DNA of 64,000 nt from Algivirga pacifica (GCF_039543525.1 NZ_BAABJX010000009.1:29527-93526), one strand, 5' to 3'. Counted from the first letter of the stretch, positions 34,613 to 43,891 are shown. Notes: a model not told the origin generated them from the sequence alone. Numbers and translations are program-made.

Positions 34613-36420
34613 CTAATCATCTAGATCAAGACCAAGATTGGATTGGAGTTTTTTAAGTTTAGGGTACTTTTTCAGAAGGAATTGCATTTTTTCCAACGGG
34701 TTGTTAAACTTCATGGAGGCGACAGGTATTTCTGTTTTTTGCTCCACTTTAATCACAGTGCTTTGTAATTGTATGAAGTTATTTTGAAGCCCTTCCTTCA
34801 GATGCTTGAGTAACTCTGCTTGAATATCCTGAAGTTGTTGTTGCTGTACAGGGTTACTTAACTTTATAAGAATTGTTTCTTTCTCCTTTAGTTCCAGATC
34901 AGCATTGTCCAGCAAGAGGGTGATTAGCGTAGAGGCTCCTGCTTTCCGAGTCTTTTCTGTGAAGGATTTCCAATGTACAAACACTTGAGGGAGTGTGAAA
35001 GCTTTACGCTTTTCAGGGGTATTGGTTGTTTGGGGGTCGACAGGACTTATTACTTTGTTTGTCGTTACGATAGGTTGCTGTCGCTTTTCTTGAGCTTCTT
35101 GTACACTGTTGGAAATACTTCTGGTGCTTTTAAAATCAGAAGTATTAAAGGTCGGTTTTCTCCAGTCTCTTTGAGGAGGGGTATTTACAGCGGTTGTTGC
35201 CGGTTTTGTTTCCTTACTTTCTTTTACTGTGGGGGTAGTTGCTGTATTACGTTTTCTAGCTTTTTGATTAGGTAGCGCTACTGGAGTTTTTTTTTTAGCA
35301 CATCAGATTGAGAAATGCTTAATGCACTACTGATGTGGACCATTTTGATCAGTGCCAACTCTACGTGTAGACGTTGATTCTTACTGCTTTTATAGTTAAG
35401 ATCACATTGGTTGCCAATATTTAATAAAGACAAAATTTGTGTAGTGGGTAATGCCTTAGCTTGCTCAAGGTATCTATCTTGTGCTTCTTTAGCGACTTCT
35501 AGTAAAGCCACAGTTGCTTCATCTTTACATACCAATAGGTTTCGGAAGTGCTCACAAAGACCTATAATAAAGTTGTGTCCATCAAATCCCTTTTTTAGGA
35601 TTTCATCAAAAAGAAGTAGGGCATCTTGAATAGACATCGTTTGGATTGCATCTACCACTTTAAAATAATAATCATGGTCCAATATATGGAGATTATCAAT
35701 GGTATTGCGATAAGTGATATGGTTGTCTTCCGAGAAAGTGACAATCATATCGAAAAGTGATAAGGCATCTCGCATACCTCCGTCAGCTTTTTGTGCAATC
35801 AAGTGCAGAGCTTCCTCTTCTGCTTGCACATTTTCCTTATCGGCAATCTGCTCTAACTGTTGTACGATATCACCTACCTGTATACGGTTAAAGTCAAAAA
35901 TCTGACAACGGGACAATATGGTAGGGATGATTTTGTGTTTTTCAGTAGTCGCTAGAATGAAAATGGCATAGGCAGGAGGTTCCTCCAATGTTTTTAGAAA
36001 GGCATTGAAGGCTGCAGTGGTCAGCATGTGCACCTCATCAATGATATAAATCTTTTTCTTTCCAGCCGGAGGAGCAAAACGCACTTGCTCAATTAATGTT
36101 CGAATATCATCCACAGAGTTGTTGGAGGCCGCATCCAACTCAATGACATTATAAGAAGCGTTTTTGTTAAAACTCGTACATGAGGGACAAGTATTGCAAG
36201 GGGTAGCGGACTCTGTGAGATTTTCACAGTTGATGGTTTTGGCCAAAATACGTGCCGTGGTCGTTTTTCCTACACCTCTAGGGCCACAAAACAAGAATGC
36301 TTGAGCCAAGTGGTTATTGAGGATCGCATTTCTCAAGGTATGGGTAATGTGCTCCTGCCCAACGACAGTATCAAAGGTGTTTGGTCTGTATTTTCTGGCG
36401 GAGACAACGAAATTATCCAT
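34613..36420 (-). CDS. dnaX: DNA polymerase III subunits gamma and tau, with frameshift at an A10 run
   Basis: Clamp-loader ATPase. Frame 0 (36420-35278) gives gamma-like 380 aa: Walker A GPRGVGKTTT, four zinc cysteines (NCENLTESATPCNTCPSC), DEVHML, LKTLEEPP, and sensor SRC; it ends LKKKLQ-stop two codons past a run of ten A residues (35296-35287). Shifting to -1 after the run gives an uninterrupted reading frame (TPVALPNQKAR.., Pro/Thr/Lys-rich linker) into the C-terminal tau domain (FVHWKSFTEKTRKAG.. to KLQSNLGLDLDD), ending 34613: total about 602 aa. Gamma and tau from slippage is the likely design. A sequencing indel is the alternative. Confidence 0.88.
35287..35296 (-). promoter_or_regulatory. 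A10 slippery run in dnaX
   Basis: Ten consecutive A on the coding strand, codons CTA AAA AAA AAA CTC CAG TAG. A stop lies two codons later in frame 0, while the -1 frame is open. Just after it is a GTAGCGCTAC palindrome, but no SD-like stimulator was seen upstream, so transcriptional slippage as in Thermus dnaX is favoured over E. coli-type ribosomal shifting. Confidence 0.75.
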
Positions 36421-36774
36421 AAGGCTGCTGACAATGCTTCTGTAATTTGATTAAATATTTGCAAACAAAAATAAGCAATAAGTAGACTTTTTCTGCAAGG
36501 ATAGTACAGATTCTTTATAACCTTTCCTGAAGAATCTACCAATCAGAGAGTTAGTTTTTATGGAGAGATAATTATTGCCTGCAGGATGATTTTTAAAGAA
36601 ATGCAATCGTTAAAGGGTGCTTATAGGTTATAAGTTTACTGAGTGAATTGTAAGAAGATGCTCATATCTTTTATTATCTTTGCTTGTTAGCAGTGTAGAT
36701 AAGTTTATTTGTTGATTGAATAACAAGGAAACAACATAGACGAGTAACACCCAATTAACGTAGATCGTATAGTG
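36421..36774. other. Intergenic region between dnaX and truC, no gene seen
   Basis: No convincing reading frame in about 350 bp. It contains the divergent promoter region of dnaX and truC and leads into the R3 repeat array. Confidence 0.5.
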
Positions 36775-36880
36775 GCATGGGTAATATAGCGCAATATCCA
36801 AGTATAGGGTAATGCCCATAGTATAGAGAATCGCCCATAGCACAGGGTATCGCCGATAGCACAGGGCATCGCCCTGTGAA
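36775..36880 (+). repeat. R3 tandem array, about five degenerate 19-21 bp units
   Basis: Units of the type CATAGCACAGGGTATCGCC, increasingly regular toward the right, ending in the hairpin CACAGGGC-ATC-GCCCTGTG. Located 27 bp before the truC ATG. Same unit as 7113-7157. Confidence 0.8.
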
Positions 36881-36906
36881 CTTAATAAATAGAATGAAAG
36901 GGGTTT

Positions 36907-37602
36907 ATGACCAAAGAGTTAGAAATACTATATCGTGATGAACATTATATTGCGGTGAATAAACCCAGCGGTATGCTGGTGCATAGAACTGAACTGGCAG
37001 AGCAGCAGGGGGAGTTTGCGATGATGCGCTTGAGAGACCAGATTGGTCAGCATGTTTATACTTGTCATCGTTTGGATCGTCCTACTTCAGGGGTATTGAT
37101 CTTTGCTTTGTCTAGTGAGGGAGGAAGTAAGTTACAAACTGAATTTGCCGAGCAACGTTTGGATAAACGTTACCTTTGTGTTGTAAGAGGACATACTTTG
37201 GAAGAGGGTGTGATTGATAAGGCAGTGAAAAGTAGATACTCCAAAGAGTATAAGACGGCTTTATCGACTTACAAAACATTGGAACAAGTAGAATTAGAAG
37301 AGCCTGTAGGGAGGTATAATACCGCTCGTTACTCTTTAGTGGAAGTGTTTCCAAAAACAGGGAGAACCCATCAGATTCGTTTGCATATGAAGGGATTGAA
37401 CCATCCTTTGATTGGTGATACCCGTTATGGAGATCATCGACATAATAAAGTGATGTCTGAAAAGTATGGGTGTCATCGTCTGATGCTTCATGCGGCAGAG
37501 ATGCGAATGAGACACCCTTACACTGGAGAAGAAGTACATATTGAGGCAGCTCTTCCAGAAAGCTTTTTGACACCTTTGTCAAAGATGGGCTTCAAGTATT
37601 GA
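36907..37602 (+). CDS. truC: tRNA pseudouridine(65) synthase TruC-like
   Basis: RluA-family enzyme isomerising uridine in tRNA. 231 aa: ILYRDEHYIAVNKPSGMLVHR start, catalytic Asp in CHRLDRPTSGVLIFALS, KRYLCVVRG, and GRTHQIRLHMKGLNHPLIGDTRYGDHRHN. The short form without an S4 domain and the RRxDRPTSG-type motif match TruC. Followed by cvfB after 34 bp, same strand. R3 repeat array lies just upstream of the ATG. Confidence 0.88.
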   Translation: MTKELEILYRDEHYIAVNKPSGMLVHRTELAEQQGEFAMMRLRDQIGQHVYTCHRLDRPTSGVLIFALSSEGGSKLQTEFAEQRLDKRYLCVVRGHTLEEGVIDKAVKSRYSKEYKTALSTYKTLEQVELEEPVGRYNTARYSLVEVFPKTGRTHQIRLHMKGLNHPLIGDTRYGDHRHNKVMSEKYGCHRLMLHAAEMRMRHPYTGEEVHIEAALPESFLTPLSKMGFKY

Positions 37603-37636
37603 AAATAATATGAACATAGGATAATAAAATAAAGCG

Positions 37637-38482
37637 ATGCTGAATATAGGGGAGTATAATCAAATGGAAGTAGTAAGGAAAGTTGAAATAGGCTACTTTC
37701 TAAAAGAGTTAGATGGAGATACAGAGGTGTTAATGCCCAATAACTGCGTGAGAAGTGGAGAAATGCAGGCACAAGACATCATTCAGGTTTTTGTGTACAA
37801 GGACCATGAAAACCGATTGATTGCGACTGAGGAAGAGCCTTTTGGAAAGGTAGGAGATTATGTGACGTTGGAGGTGGCTGATGTAAACAAGGCAGGAGCA
37901 TTTATGGATTGGGGATTGACCAAGCAACTATTGGTTCCTTTTTCTGAGCAACGTCAGCGAATGGAAGTAGGAGAGCATCATGTCGTAAGAATTGTCTTGG
38001 ATGCACGTGCAGAGCGCCCTGTAGGAACAGCCAAACTTAATGCATTCCTAAATAGAGCAGATGATGTGCTACTGGAAGAGGGAGAGGAAGTAGAAGCATT
38101 GATTTATGCATCTTCTGAACTTGGGTATTCTTGTATTGTCAATCAAACATGGAGAGGGTTGCTTTATAAGAATGAAGCTTTTCAGCCATTAAAGATTGGA
38201 GAAAAATATCAGGTGTTTGTTAAAAAGGTCAGAGAAGATAACCTGATTGATTTATCTCTTAAGAAAGGAGGGTATGTTGCAGAGGAAATAGAAGGAGATG
38301 CTCAGATGTTACTGGGAGAGATTATCTCCAGGGGAGGGGTACTGCCGTTTTCTGATAAAGCTTCCCCTGAGCAAATTAAAGAGGAATTACAGATGAGTAA
38401 AAAACATTTTAAAAAAGTAGTGGGATATCTTTATAAGAAAGGTTTGATTGTATTATCCAAAGATTCGATTGCAATTAAGTAA
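37637..38482 (+). CDS. cvfB: CvfB/YitL-family S1-like RNA-binding protein
   Basis: 281 aa. N-terminal MLNIGEYNQMEVVRKVEIGYFL, S1-like OB folds (GKVGDYVTLEVADVNKAGAFMDWGLTKQLLVPFSEQ; second copy GEEVEALIYASSELGYSC..), and a C-terminal winged-helix domain (GGVLPFSDKASPEQIKEELQMSKKHFKKVVGYLYKKGLI). In Staphylococcus and Bacillus homologues influence virulence or RNA metabolism through RNA binding. Likely co-transcribed with truC. The start at 37637 matches the family N-terminus. Confidence 0.87.
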   Translation: MLNIGEYNQMEVVRKVEIGYFLKELDGDTEVLMPNNCVRSGEMQAQDIIQVFVYKDHENRLIATEEEPFGKVGDYVTLEVADVNKAGAFMDWGLTKQLLVPFSEQRQRMEVGEHHVVRIVLDARAERPVGTAKLNAFLNRADDVLLEEGEEVEALIYASSELGYSCIVNQTWRGLLYKNEAFQPLKIGEKYQVFVKKVREDNLIDLSLKKGGYVAEEIEGDAQMLLGEIISRGGVLPFSDKASPEQIKEELQMSKKHFKKVVGYLYKKGLIVLSKDSIAIK

Positions 38483-38649
38483 TAAGATTGAATGCAGGCT
38501 TGAATTTTCTTAACACCTTATTGATAGTCTACATTTTTTTAGATTATTTTAGTGATAATCAAATTTTGACTTTATACGGAGTCAATGCCTGTTTTTTATT
38601 TAATTCGGTTAGTCTTAATTTAACTCCTGTTCAGTTGGATAATTTAACC

Positions 38650-39213
38650 TTGAAAAAGTTTGATGTTAACAAGCATTATGACGAACTGAGACAGTTGGAT
38701 GACGTTATTTTTTCGTACAAAGGGCAAATGAACGTAGATTTGCTAGATGAAATCCTAGAACATATGAGTGAAAAACTCGTAGATACTAAGGGGCAAGTCT
38801 ACAGCCTTAAAAGAGTACATATCATCGCTGTCGAAATTCTTCAAAACTTGTTTCATCACTATGAAACCTACAATAGCCCTGATGGTCAAGAGAGTACTGA
38901 TAATTTGGTAGTCTTTATCCTTGGAAAGGAGGAAGATGCCTTTTTTATACAATCTGGTAACTTTGTATCGCATGATAGAGCTACTTTTTTGCAAAGCAAA
39001 ATAGAGGAAGTCAATGGATTAAGTCCTGAAGAACTTCGTAAGCTTTATCGTGAGATCTTGAGCAATGGAAATTTTTCTGCTCATGGAGGTGCTGGGTTGG
39101 GGATACTCGATATTGCCCGTAAATCAGCGCAACCAATTATTTATCAATTTAAAGAGTACCGTGAGGATCGTCTTTTCTTTGAACTTAAAGTTAGGATACC
39201 TGCAGTGGATTAA
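38650..39213 (+). CDS. siaB: SiaB-family protein kinase
   Basis: Predicted single-domain GHKL-type kinase that phosphorylates its partner SiaC. Core motifs: DDVIFSYKGQMNVDLLDEILEHMSEKL, HIIAVEILQNLFHHYE (N-box-like), and GNFSAHGGAGLGILDIARKSAQPIIYQF (G-box). The frame is open to 38488 but the part before 38650 lacks family similarity; a TTG at 38650 (MKKFDVNKHYDELRQ) gives 187 aa, the usual length. The start is uncertain. siaC follows at 39308 with a 94-bp gap. Regulates by kinase/partner switching; output unknown. Confidence 0.78.
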   Translation: MKKFDVNKHYDELRQLDDVIFSYKGQMNVDLLDEILEHMSEKLVDTKGQVYSLKRVHIIAVEILQNLFHHYETYNSPDGQESTDNLVVFILGKEEDAFFIQSGNFVSHDRATFLQSKIEEVNGLSPEELRKLYREILSNGNFSAHGGAGLGILDIARKSAQPIIYQFKEYREDRLFFELKVRIPAVD

Positions 39214-39307
39214 CACTACTTGCAGCAGTTGGGAGAAGAGCTGTGTGTATTACGACCATGGTGTATTTTTTGAAATTCAATAACGCCTTCAGGGGGTTTT
39301 AAAGCAT

Positions 39308-39697
39308 ATGAAGAATTTTATTTTGCCAGAAAAAAATAGAACACCAAGAATAGAATTAGATAGGGTTAAGGGACTTATCAATATAGTAGGCCGTTCCATT
39401 CCTGAAAATGCCGTGGATTTCTATAAGCCAGTATTAGATTGGATAGAGCTTTACAAAGCAGAAAAGCCCCAAATCGAAACGACGGTGAATATGCAGCTTG
39501 ATTATTTTAATACAGCTACATCGAAATGCTTTATTCAAATGTTTAGATCATTGGAGGAACTTCACCAGAAAGGGCACCAAATTGTGGTTAATTGGTATTA
39601 TGAAGAAGAGGATGAGGATATTGAAGAGTCTGGAAGAGATTTTATAGAACTACTGAACCTGCCATTCAATCTAGTGGTGATGGAATCCAATTATTGA
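39308..39697 (+). CDS. siaC: SiaC-family regulatory phosphoprotein (DUF1987)
   Basis: 129 aa, partner of SiaB. Shows RTPRIELDRVKGLINIVGRSIPENAVDFYKPVLDWIELY, then the phosphoacceptor region LDYFNTATSKCFIQMF (Thr/Ser), and an acidic C-terminal segment. In Pseudomonas SiaC binds a diguanylate cyclase SiaD when unphosphorylated; no SiaA or SiaD homologue lies in this window, so the output is unknown. A strong terminator follows. Confidence 0.82.
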   Translation: MKNFILPEKNRTPRIELDRVKGLINIVGRSIPENAVDFYKPVLDWIELYKAEKPQIETTVNMQLDYFNTATSKCFIQMFRSLEELHQKGHQIVVNWYYEEEDEDIEESGRDFIELLNLPFNLVVMESNY

Positions 39698-39712
39698 AAA
39701 AATTGCTTTGAA

Positions 39713-39757
39713 AATAATAAAGGGGCTGCGTCTTTACGCAGCCCCTTTATTATTTTA
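39713..39757 (+). terminator. Strong terminator after siaC
   Basis: Arms AATAAAGGGGCTGCG / CGCAGCCCCTTTATT with a 6-nt loop and AT-rich ends. Confidence 0.85.
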
Positions 39758-40043
39758 TACGATCATTGAATTATGAATTTGCCCGTAATTCCTGCCCCCT
39801 CCCATAAGGACATATTGAAAAGTGTAGGTATATGCACTATACAGTAAAGTCAAGCGCTATCCATCTTTCATTTTATTATTTGATAAGCGTTAAACCCAAT
39901 GAGATTCCAATGATATTTTTTAGCTGTTTTTGGTATAAAACCTTTACTTTAGGTTTATATTATTCAATGATATAAATTCTAAGAAGACTGCTTTAATATG
40001 TTTATTTTGTTAACAGTTCTTATATAACGATCTATGATTACCC
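39758..40043. other. AT-rich intergenic region, no gene seen
   Basis: Holds the leader of the following hypothetical gene. Neither a clear promoter nor a protein-like frame is seen. Confidence 0.4.
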
Positions 40044-40463
40044 ATGTACTATACTTATCCCAAGAATAACTTCGGTTTAATGTTGATGAGAAGCAATTTG
40101 CCAGTGGTGAACTACACGACAGATGATATGGAAGGGTGTGAGGGATTACTGAAAGGCTATATCCCAGAAATAAGTGTATTGCACTCCTCTCCCTTCAAGG
40201 CAGAGAAAGCTGAATGTGTTTGTAGTGAAATGCTCGAAGAAATTCTATCTCATCAAGTTGATTTACTTGAAATAGATCATGTCGTATTATTTATTTATAG
40301 TAGTACGAAAGACTATACAGGAAAAGAAGAATACCCCATTTCCAATATGTTAATCGATATTTTCATGGATGTGTTTCCTCAAGCAGATTTACAAGCAGTA
40401 GGAGGAACAGATTTACAATTGAGAGAAGGAGAGTTTCGAATGGTTTGGGCTATGAATGCCTAG
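40044..40463 (+). CDS. Hypothetical soluble protein
   Basis: 139 aa, no signal peptide, unrecognised. Features: YTTDDMEGCEGLLKGY, EKAECVCSEMLEEILSHQ (with a CxC), VVLFIYSSTKDYTGKEEYPISN, and a conserved-looking end LREGEFRMVWAMNA. The compact alpha/beta pattern could be a small binding domain. Ends before a convergent gene and a shared hairpin. Confidence 0.6.
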   Translation: MYYTYPKNNFGLMLMRSNLPVVNYTTDDMEGCEGLLKGYIPEISVLHSSPFKAEKAECVCSEMLEEILSHQVDLLEIDHVVLFIYSSTKDYTGKEEYPISNMLIDIFMDVFPQADLQAVGGTDLQLREGEFRMVWAMNA

Positions 40464-40517
40464 GTAAAAGATACTCTCTTATGAACAGTGAAATAGCTCC
40501 ATTCTAAACGCATGAAA

Positions 40518-40575
40518 GAGAAAGGATGAAGGAATCACTTCTTTGTACAGAAGTTCAATTCCTTCATCCTTTCTC
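40518..40575. terminator. Long-arm hairpin between convergent genes (family R5)
   Basis: Perfect 18-bp arms (GAGAAAGGATGAAGGAAT and complement) around a loop that itself contains an inner stem ACTTCT/AGAAGT. A near-identical hairpin is at 45943-46008. Confidence 0.8.
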
Positions 40576-40610
40576 CTTTAACTTTACGGAGTTATAAGAA
40601 AGTGCTTTGT

Positions 40611-41570
40611 TTAATAATCCAATAGATCCAGGTGGTACTTTTGAATGATACGGCAAATAGATTGCCCATAGTTAGGGTCTGTGGCGTATCCTATCCCTCC
40701 TTTTTTTGTACTGCCCAGTAAAGAGGCCCAGGCTTCGTAATTTTTTCCTTTCGTGAATAGCGTATGGTAACGCTTATTGTTGCTGAGATGCTTGGAATGT
40801 GCTCGAAATGATGCCCAAGCAGAAGGGTAGTGAGCAAAAGTATCTTTAATCGTGCATTTATATAGTTTTTTTCCAGAAATCGTGATGACTTGACTGTCTT
40901 TAATTTTTAGGTAATTGGATTGATACTCTTTCTCATCAAAGTATTCTGTAGTTACAGAAGGGTTCTTTAACGCTCCTGTCTTGTCTTTAATACCAAAAAA
41001 GTTATTCCCTGTTACGTGTTGTCCATAGCCTGTTTCCAATGCTGCTTGCGCTAAAGTGATGGAGGCAGGGATGTGGTATTTTGCTTGTTCCATCAAAGCT
41101 GTCTCTACCTTTTTTAGTGGATGACTAGAGGTGAAAAATTTCTTTACGTGTGGAGGTAAAGCTTGCTCCTTAAGTACAATACGCAGGAAAAGATCGCTTA
41201 TTTCTTTGTTTAACGTAAGTAACGCTTTGGAGGGAAGTTGTTCTACTCTACTGACTTTTTCTTTCACAAGAAATTGGGCAACCAGAAGTTGTCGCTTGAT
41301 AAGGAAAACCTCTCGTGTGTTATTAATGGAGGGGGGAGTAGTGTGAATGGTATTCTTGATTTCGTGATGTTTTGAGTGAGAGGATACGTTTGGTGCAGAG
41401 TAGATCAAGTAAACTACTGAGCAAGTTAATAATGCAGCTAACACTTTGTGGCTAGAGAGCTGGACAATGATAGTTCTGTAGGATTGATAATAAATTCCTT
41501 GGAAGTAGTAATGGATGAGTTTGTTCTCTCTTGTAAATAATGACAATTGTGTGCTTTTCATGTCGCTCAC
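40611..41570 (-). CDS. Membrane-anchored N-acetylglucosaminidase (peptidoglycan hydrolase)
   Basis: 319 aa with one N-terminal membrane segment (VLAALLTCSVVYLIYSA) and a C-terminal glucosaminidase (GH73-type) domain: IPASITLAQAALETGYGQH (catalytic Glu in ALETGYG), NNFFGIKDKTG, TEYFDEKEY, FAHYPSAWASFRAHSKHL, and GGIGYATDPNYGQSI. Cleaves the peptidoglycan glycan strand between GlcNAc and MurNAc in wall remodelling. Residues 60-165 are a helical linker. Confidence 0.85.
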   Translation of the reverse strand: MSDMKSTQLSLFTRENKLIHYYFQGIYYQSYRTIIVQLSSHKVLAALLTCSVVYLIYSAPNVSSHSKHHEIKNTIHTTPPSINNTREVFLIKRQLLVAQFLVKEKVSRVEQLPSKALLTLNKEISDLFLRIVLKEQALPPHVKKFFTSSHPLKKVETALMEQAKYHIPASITLAQAALETGYGQHVTGNNFFGIKDKTGALKNPSVTTEYFDEKEYQSNYLKIKDSQVITISGKKLYKCTIKDTFAHYPSAWASFRAHSKHLSNNKRYHTLFTKGKNYEAWASLLGSTKKGGIGYATDPNYGQSICRIIQKYHLDLLDY

Positions 41571-41891
41571 CTGTTTTGGGATGAATAATATGTCTGTGCT
41601 AACAAATATAAATCAATGTTTAAATAATAAACAAATAAATGATTAAAATATTATCATTAATATTTTGAGAGCTCTACAATAATCATCTTAAGTATTAAAG
41701 CTTGTTTGTGATTGCGCTGTAATTGGAAAATAAGCCCTAAATACGATGCGATTGATAAAACTAATTGCCTATACAATCGATTTACTTTACATCCACGAAA
41801 GAAAAACGTAAAAAGTACTATTAATAAATGTTAACTAATGCGTGATTTTCAGTATACTAGCTTAATCGCTAAATAAAATATTGATAAATGT
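41571..41891. other. AT-rich divergent intergenic region
   Basis: No coding signal. It separates the glucosaminidase start from the etfBA promoter. Confidence 0.4.
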
Positions 41892-41923
41892 TTTGATTTT
41901 ATTATGCATGCATACTATTTTTG
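41892..41923 (+). promoter_or_regulatory. Bacteroidota promoter of etfBA
   Basis: TTTG, 20 bp, TATTTTTG (TAnnTTTG), about 98 bp before the etfB ATG. The best match to the phylum's sigma-A promoter in the window. Confidence 0.6.
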
Positions 41924-42020
41924 AAAGAACGTCATGCATTGATGTATATGTTCTTTGGCGAGAGAAGCTATTAAAGAAAGAACCTTAATCTATATTCAAC
42001 AGAATAAACACACGATCATT

Positions 42021-42752
42021 ATGAAGATTCTTGTATGTATTAGTCACGTACCAGATACGACTACTAAAATCCAGTTCAAGGACAATAAACTAGACACTAC
42101 CGGAGTACAGTTTATCATTGGCCCATACGATGATTATGCTTTGGCAAGAGCAGTTGAGATTGCTACAGAAACATCTGGATCAGTAACGGTATTGAATGTA
42201 GGAACTGCAGATACGGAGCCAACTATCAGAAAAGCATTAGCAATTGGGGCAGATGATGCCATCCGTGTTGATGCGGAGCCTACCGATGCAATGTTTGTTG
42301 CAAAACAAATTGTAGAAGTAGCGAAAAAAGAAAACTATGATATGATTTTGATGGGCCGTGAGTCTTCAGATTTCAATGGAGGATTGGTTCACGGTATGGT
42401 AGCTGAAATGCTAGGGATTCCATCTGTGGCACCTACGATGCGTTTGGATCTGGAGGGTAACACTGCAACTCTTGAAAGGGAAATTGAGGGTGGTAAAGAA
42501 GTTTTGAAACTTCAGACACCATTTGTAGCAGGTTGCCAGGAGCCTATTGCAGAATGGAAAATTCCTAACATGAGAGGTATTATGTCGGCAAGAAAGAAGC
42601 CACTTCAGGTCGTTCCTGCTGTCGAAGCTGAGAATGTAACGGCTTATGAGTCGTTTGAGTTACCAGCATCAAAAGGTGATTGTAAGATGGTGGAGCCTGA
42701 TCAAATGGGTGAGTTGGTGCGCATGCTGAAGGAAGATGCTAAAGTGTTATAA
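42021..42752 (+). CDS. etfB: Electron transfer flavoprotein subunit beta
   Basis: Forms a heterodimer with EtfA and carries electrons from acyl-CoA and other dehydrogenases to the quinone pool. 243 aa from ATG 42021: MKILVCISHVPDTTTKIQ, LARAVEIATETSG, AIGADDAIRVDAEP, ESSDFNGGLVHGMVAEMLGIPSV, and IMSARKKPLQV. The frame is open to 41955, but homology starts at 42021. etfA follows after 84 bp. Confidence 0.93.
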   Translation: MKILVCISHVPDTTTKIQFKDNKLDTTGVQFIIGPYDDYALARAVEIATETSGSVTVLNVGTADTEPTIRKALAIGADDAIRVDAEPTDAMFVAKQIVEVAKKENYDMILMGRESSDFNGGLVHGMVAEMLGIPSVAPTMRLDLEGNTATLEREIEGGKEVLKLQTPFVAGCQEPIAEWKIPNMRGIMSARKKPLQVVPAVEAENVTAYESFELPASKGDCKMVEPDQMGELVRMLKEDAKVL

Positions 42753-42836
42753 GCAACCAGATCATTTGAGCCTATTGAAAGGTGAGAAATCACCTTGTTT
42801 AAAAAATTACTTCGAATCCAATAAACAAATCATATC

Positions 42837-43781
42837 ATGTCAGTACTTGTATATGTAGAGACCGATAATGGTCTTATAAAGAAATCCTCATTTGAGGCGG
42901 TAACCTGTGGTAAAAAACTAGGAGAGGTTACAGTAGTAGCAGTAGGAAATGTAGCGGAAGGAGAATTGAGCCAACTAGGAAAGTATGGTGTATCTAAAGT
43001 ACTTCATGTGGCGGATGAGCGTCTGGATCAAGGCGTAATTGGTGCTACAGCTACTGTCGTAGCAGAAGCTGCACAAGTAGTATCAGCAGGTACTGTGATT
43101 ATGGCACGTTCATCTATGGTAGATGCTGTTGCTCCAAGAGTGGCTGTGAAAATGGATGCTGCGGTAGCATCTAATGTTGTAGCGATTCCAGATACATCTG
43201 CAGGTTTTAAAGTAAAAAGGGGCGTATTCACGGGTAAAGCGTTTGCTTTTGTGACATTACCAGGTAATAAAAGAGTAATTACACTGGCGAAAAATGCCGT
43301 AGCTCCAGAAGAAGTTGGAGGAGATGCTGCCGTTGAAGTATTGTCAGTAAACTTTGGTGAGAATGACTTTGCAGTAGAAAGACTATCTGCACATAAGCAG
43401 GAAGGAGATATCTTGTTGCCAGAAGCTGATTTAGTGGTTTCTGCAGGTCGCGGTCTAAAAGGACCAGAGAACTGGGGTATGATCGAAGAGTTGGCAGGAG
43501 TATTGGGAGCAGCTACCGCTTGTTCTAAGCCAGTTTCTGATATGGATTGGAGACCTCACCATGAGCACGTAGGACAAACAGGGATTAAGGTAAGCCCTAA
43601 CCTGTATATTGCCGTGGGAATCTCAGGAGCAATTCAGCATTTGGCAGGAGTAAGTTCTTCAAGAGTGATTGTAGCCATCAATAAGGATCCTGAAGCGCCT
43701 TTCTTCAAGGCAGCAGACTACGGGGTAGTTGGTGATGCTTTTGAAGTAGTGCCTAAGCTAATTGAAGCACTTAAAAACTAA
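42837..43781 (+). CDS. etfA: Electron transfer flavoprotein subunit alpha
   Basis: 314 aa. N-terminal domain with alpha-ETF repeats and C-terminal FAD-binding domain: VVSAGRGLKGPENWGMIEELAGVLGAATACSKPVSDMDWRPHHEHVGQTG, LYIAVGISGAIQHLAGVSSSRVIVAINKDPEAPFF, ADYGVVGDAFEVVPKL. Works with EtfB in fatty acid and amino acid oxidation. Followed by a strong hairpin terminator at 43892, so etfBA is a two-gene operon. Confidence 0.95.
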   Translation: MSVLVYVETDNGLIKKSSFEAVTCGKKLGEVTVVAVGNVAEGELSQLGKYGVSKVLHVADERLDQGVIGATATVVAEAAQVVSAGTVIMARSSMVDAVAPRVAVKMDAAVASNVVAIPDTSAGFKVKRGVFTGKAFAFVTLPGNKRVITLAKNAVAPEEVGGDAAVEVLSVNFGENDFAVERLSAHKQEGDILLPEADLVVSAGRGLKGPENWGMIEELAGVLGAATACSKPVSDMDWRPHHEHVGQTGIKVSPNLYIAVGISGAIQHLAGVSSSRVIVAINKDPEAPFFKAADYGVVGDAFEVVPKLIEALKN

Positions 43782-43813
43782 GGTGATGGATACTTGTTTC
43801 ACGACAAGTATTC

Positions 43814-43855
43814 ATTAGAGCTTGTCTAAATCAGTACTTTAAACAAGCTTTTATA
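43814..43855. repeat. Short R4-like inverted repeat
   Basis: AGAGCTTGT and AAACAAGCTTTTA around TCAGTACTT; shares the AGAGCTTGTTT motif with the 55206-55385 element. Confidence 0.5.
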
Positions 43856-43891
43856 CTACTGATTACTTATCAAGCGCTAATTTTATAAACA

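Noticed and set aside
34613..34984. Independent 123-aa gene downstream of dnaX
   Set aside because: Its frame is continuous with the -1 frame after the A10 run, so it is better read as the tau C-terminus.
36775..36880. CRISPR-like array of 19-bp repeats
   Set aside because: Units are contiguous without spacers and degrade gradually; no cas genes.
37112..37582. 156-aa antisense ORF over truC
   Set aside because: Antisense shadow of truC; no signal of its own.
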